In this document: positions 61,177-64,000 of the stretch, in pieces | Layout: every line of letters starts with the position of its first letter | Position numbering within the stretch: position 1 is the stretch's first letter | From: an uncultured Clostridia bacterium | Lineage (GTDB): Bacteria > Bacillota > Clostridia > Oscillospirales > Acutalibacteraceae | NCBI GenBank assembly: GCA_937916395.1 | Contig: CALFTN010000007.1 | Location: forward strand, 1-64,000 | Direction of reading: 5' to 3' | DNA length: 64,000 nt | Notes under the pieces: generated by a model | Told to the model about the DNA's origin: nothing | The model's input: only the letters and a program-made list of their open reading frames with translations | Databases searched by the model: none | Translations under genes and position numbers: made by a program

Positions 61177-62403
61177 ATGACAAAGACAATTATGCGAAAA
61201 TATGCACATCTCATAGCAAGAGTTGGTGCTAATATAAAAAAAGGTCAGCCTGTAAGAATTATTGCAGAGGCAGACCAGTTTGAGTTTATTAATTTACTTG
61301 TTACTGAGTGCTATAAGTTAGGAGCTTCAAGAGTTGATGTTGAATGGACTTATCAGCCGATAACAAAAACAGATTATAAATACAGAAGCTTAAAATCGCT
61401 TTCTGAGGTGCCTTTGTGGAAAGAAGAAAAATTAAAGCTTATGGTAGAAGAAGTACCTTGTAGAATTTTTATCGAAAGTGAGGACCCGGACGGACTTAAA
61501 GGCGTTAATCGTGAAAAAATGCAGAAGTCACAAATGGCAAGATATAAGGTGACTAAAAAATACAGTGATGCACTTGAGAATAAAGACCAATGGACTATTG
61601 CTGCTGTTCCGTCTTATGCTTGGGCTAAAAAGGTTTTCCCAAATGAAACAAAAAGAAATGCTTATAACAAGCTCTGGGATGCAATTTTAGAAACAGTTTA
61701 TGTTACTAAAGATAATGACCCTGTAAAAGAATGGGATAATCACAATAAAAATTTAAAAGAACGCACAAAATGGCTTAACGAAAAGAAATTTGATTATTTA
61801 GAATATAAAAGTTCAAATGGTACAGATTTCAGAGCAGATTTAATTCCAGAGGCACACTGGTGCGGTGGTGGTGAAGAAACTCTTTCTGGTAATTTCTTTA
61901 ACCCTAACTTGCCAACACAAGAGGTATTCACATCGCCAAAAAAAGGCTTTGCAGAGGGTACTTTGGTTTCTACAAAACCACTTTCTTATCAAGGTCAGTT
62001 AATTGAAGATTTCAAAATTACTTTTAAAGATGGCAAGGCGGTTTCATGGGAAGCAAGAGAAAATAAAGATTTACTTGATAAAATGCTTTCTATGGACGAG
62101 GGTGCTCCATATCTTGGTGAATTGGCACTTATTCCACAAGACAGCCCTATAGCAAATACAGGGATTCTTTTCTATAATACACTTTTTGATGAGAATGCAA
62201 GCTGTCACGTTGCTTTAGGCAGAGGCTTTTGCGACACAATAGATGATTTTCAGAATAAAACTCTCGAAGAATGTCAGGCGCTTGGTGTTAATGACAGTAT
62301 GATTCATGTTGACTTTATGATTGGTGCTGATGACCTTACAATTACTGGTTATAAGGATGGCAAAGCATACCCAATCTTTATAAATGGTAACTGGGCATTT
62401 TAA
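61177..62403 (+). CDS. Aminopeptidase, M29 family
   Basis: A 408-aa protein. KGQPVRIIAEADQFEFINLL opens the M29 fold, and metal-binding residues are seen in GGGEETLSGNFFN, EVFTSPKKGFAEG, YLGELALIP, HVALGRGF and HVDFMIGADDLTI. M29 (AmpS/thermophilic) aminopeptidases cut N-terminal residues with two metals. ATG 61177 has AAGGTGG upstream. It probably shares a transcript with the metallophosphoesterase starting 33 bp after its stop. Confidence 0.9.
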   Translation: MTKTIMRKYAHLIARVGANIKKGQPVRIIAEADQFEFINLLVTECYKLGASRVDVEWTYQPITKTDYKYRSLKSLSEVPLWKEEKLKLMVEEVPCRIFIESEDPDGLKGVNREKMQKSQMARYKVTKKYSDALENKDQWTIAAVPSYAWAKKVFPNETKRNAYNKLWDAILETVYVTKDNDPVKEWDNHNKNLKERTKWLNEKKFDYLEYKSSNGTDFRADLIPEAHWCGGGEETLSGNFFNPNLPTQEVFTSPKKGFAEGTLVSTKPLSYQGQLIEDFKITFKDGKAVSWEARENKDLLDKMLSMDEGAPYLGELALIPQDSPIANTGILFYNTLFDENASCHVALGRGFCDTIDDFQNKTLEECQALGVNDSMIHVDFMIGADDLTITGYKDGKAYPIFINGNWAF

Positions 62404-62435
62404 AAATTAAAAATTCAAACAATAGGTGATATATT

Positions 62436-64000
62436 ATGGCAACAGGTAAACCAAATAAATGGAGGACAGACAGGTTTTTGCGAGAAGAGCCTGCTCCTTT
62501 ACAATTCTCAAAGGATGGCAAATTCAGAATATTGCACCTTACGGATATTCATGAAGTTATGCCGGAGATGGATGATGATAACAACAGAGATATTCCTAAT
62601 AACAAAGATACAGAAACTCTTAACGTTATTGAAAAATGTATTGAAGAAGCAAATCCCGATTTAGTGGTTTTCGGTGGCGATAACATAAGTGGTTATTGGG
62701 AAGAATTCAATTATGAATTAATTCACAGAACAATAACAAAAATTGTTGAACCAATTAAAAGAAGAAACATTCCTCTCGCCTTGGTTTTCGGTAATCATGA
62801 TGGTGAGGTTGGTTTTTATACAGATATTCAGATGATTATGTATAACGACTACCAGAACTGCCGTTCAAACCTTAATGATGCAGATGTTTTTGGTTGTGGT
62901 AACTGTAATCTTACTGTTAAAAGCTCAGATGGTACTAAAAACGCATTTTCAATCTGGCTTATGGATTCAAACGATTACATGAATGATGATGAAGGCGATT
63001 CAGGTTACGCTTATGTTCACAAAGACCAGATTGACTGGTATGAAAAAAGAAGTAAGGAATTAGCTGACGAAAATGGTGGTAAGCCAGTTCCTGCAATTCT
63101 TTTTCAACACATTCCTGTTCAGCAGGAAATTCATGAACTACAAGAAGTAGCAGAAATGGGCGAAAACGTTGTTGAGCACGACGGCAAATTCTACTCCTTC
63201 CAGGAAAAGCTTATTTCAGGTAGACTCAGAGAATACCCTTGCCCACCATTTATGAAACAGGACCATACTGAACAATTAAAGAGCTGGAAGAAAATGGGTG
63301 ACATAAAGGCTGCCTTTTTTGGTCATGACCACGTTAATGATTTTCACATTAAAGTTGATGGCATAAGCCTCTATCAGACTATTGGCTGTGGTTACTTTAC
63401 ATACGGTAAAGAGCACGGTGGCAGACTTATTGTTCTTGATGAAAACAATCCGGAAAATATTGAGACAAGAACTATTGAGGTTGAAAGAATTACAACAACC
63501 GATTTCAGCAAAAATCACGAAGATGATGTTGCAGTAATTTTAAATGAATATGATGCACTTTTAAATAAAAAGCTGGTTAAAGAAGCAGGCGAATATTTAG
63601 AAGCAGAAATTATAAAAGCCAAAGAAAGAGAAGATACTTTTACAGAAATGACTCTTCATAACGAAGTTGTTTCATTCCACAGAAGAACTGGTGAGCAGAA
63701 AAAAGCTGTGGGTGCAATAAATGAGATTTTAGAGTTGCTTGAAAAGCTTGGTCTTGAAAATTCGGTTTTAGGTGCAAATATGTATCTTAACTGTGCAACT
63801 ACTCTTAATTTCTTCCACAGAACTGCTGATGCATTACCACTTTTTGTAAGAGCATTTGAAGCGTATATTAATACAATCCCACAAAACGATTATCGCTTTG
63901 CTGGGTTCTATAATAACTATGCTTTAGCTTTATATGAAAGTGAAAATTATGACGAAGCATTAAGATATTTCAGAAAAGCATTAAATATTCTTTCACTCTA
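62436..64000 (+). CDS. Metallophosphoesterase-TPR fusion, 3' end cut
   Basis: Open to the window end (at least 521 aa). ATG 62436 has AGGTGAT upstream. Residues 27-330 are a calcineurin-like phosphoesterase (HLTDIHE, FGGDNISG, FGNHDGE, FQHIPV, FGHDHVN). After about 395, helical repeats including SENYDEALRYFRKALNIL are TPR-like. The phosphoesterase domain resembles the 19122 protein. The TPR part would bind partner proteins; the combination is uncommon. Confidence 0.82.
   Translation, partial: MATGKPNKWRTDRFLREEPAPLQFSKDGKFRILHLTDIHEVMPEMDDDNNRDIPNNKDTETLNVIEKCIEEANPDLVVFGGDNISGYWEEFNYELIHRTITKIVEPIKRRNIPLALVFGNHDGEVGFYTDIQMIMYNDYQNCRSNLNDADVFGCGNCNLTVKSSDGTKNAFSIWLMDSNDYMNDDEGDSGYAYVHKDQIDWYEKRSKELADENGGKPVPAILFQHIPVQQEIHELQEVAEMGENVVEHDGKFYSFQEKLISGRLREYPCPPFMKQDHTEQLKSWKKMGDIKAAFFGHDHVNDFHIKVDGISLYQTIGCGYFTYGKEHGGRLIVLDENNPENIETRTIEVERITTTDFSKNHEDDVAVILNEYDALLNKKLVKEAGEYLEAEIIKAKEREDTFTEMTLHNEVVSFHRRTGEQKKAVGAINEILELLEKLGLENSVLGANMYLNCATTLNFFHRTADALPLFVRAFEAYINTIPQNDYRFAGFYNNYALALYESENYDEALRYFRKALNILSL

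Overview
The window is a low-GC, tightly packed bacterial chromosome segment. Strong Shine-Dalgarno sites (AGGAG/AAAGGA), near-consensus sigma-70 promoters and the families present (MgtE, SPFH, many glycoside hydrolases, calcineurin-like phosphoesterases, secreted transglutaminase-like proteins) suggest a gut-type Clostridia member (Bacillota, Oscillospirales-like). That placement is inference; there is no rRNA gene in the window to confirm it, and I recognised no tRNA gene or CRISPR array.

Layout. 1-10.9 kb: housekeeping and accessory metabolism (transglutaminase-like protein cut by the window edge, HAD phosphatase, DUF1349 protein, metallophosphoesterase, MFS permease, SUFU-domain protein, CE15-like esterase, large ABC transporter, Ca2+/cation antiporter). 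10.9-12.6 kb: a small cassette (XRE regulator plus a divergent 328-aa unknown) flanked by about 100-bp direct repeats and, outside those, inverted GCTAGTATGGC-type repeats. 12.6-41.2 kb: membrane-anchored GH36 galactosidase, a Mn2+-type (yybP-ykoY) riboswitch before an SPFH gene, mgtE behind a leader-peptide attenuator, GDPD, MGMT-like protein, RsmH, peptidase E, PHP phosphoesterase, citrate synthase, two large glycosidases, a secreted amidase with FN3 repeats, Pit phosphate transporter with its PhoU-like partner, aspartokinase and a YlmH-like S4 protein. Intergenic short tandem repeats and recurrent terminator hairpins are scattered through it.

41.3-58.9 kb is the most unusual part. A 17.56-kb segment has imperfect 23-bp inverted ends (GGCTnTnTTGAGnAATnTTGTTG) and is flanked by an 8-bp direct repeat CTTCGAAG. 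At its right end are two convergent IS1595-type transposase genes, one fused to an LHH-type HNH nuclease domain and extra HTH domains. Its cargo is a cell-surface transglutaminase-like protein with Cys-rich repeats, a zinc-ribbon/J-domain protein, a Mor-like regulator, a HAD (SAK-type) protein, a ClpX-like AAA+ unfoldase with an LGF ClpP-docking loop, a small membrane protein and ClpP (behind a roughly 450-nt structured leader with a terminator/antiterminator switch), a BcgI-like fused restriction-methylation system and a tyrosine recombinase. I read it as a large IS1595-family transposon carrying defence and proteolysis cargo. The joined flanks would rebuild an ordinary palindromic intergenic sequence.

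58.9-64 kb returns to chromosomal genes: polysaccharide deacetylase with FN3 repeats, M29 aminopeptidase, and a metallophosphoesterase-TPR fusion cut by the window end.

All function calls come from reading motifs by eye; no database search was run.
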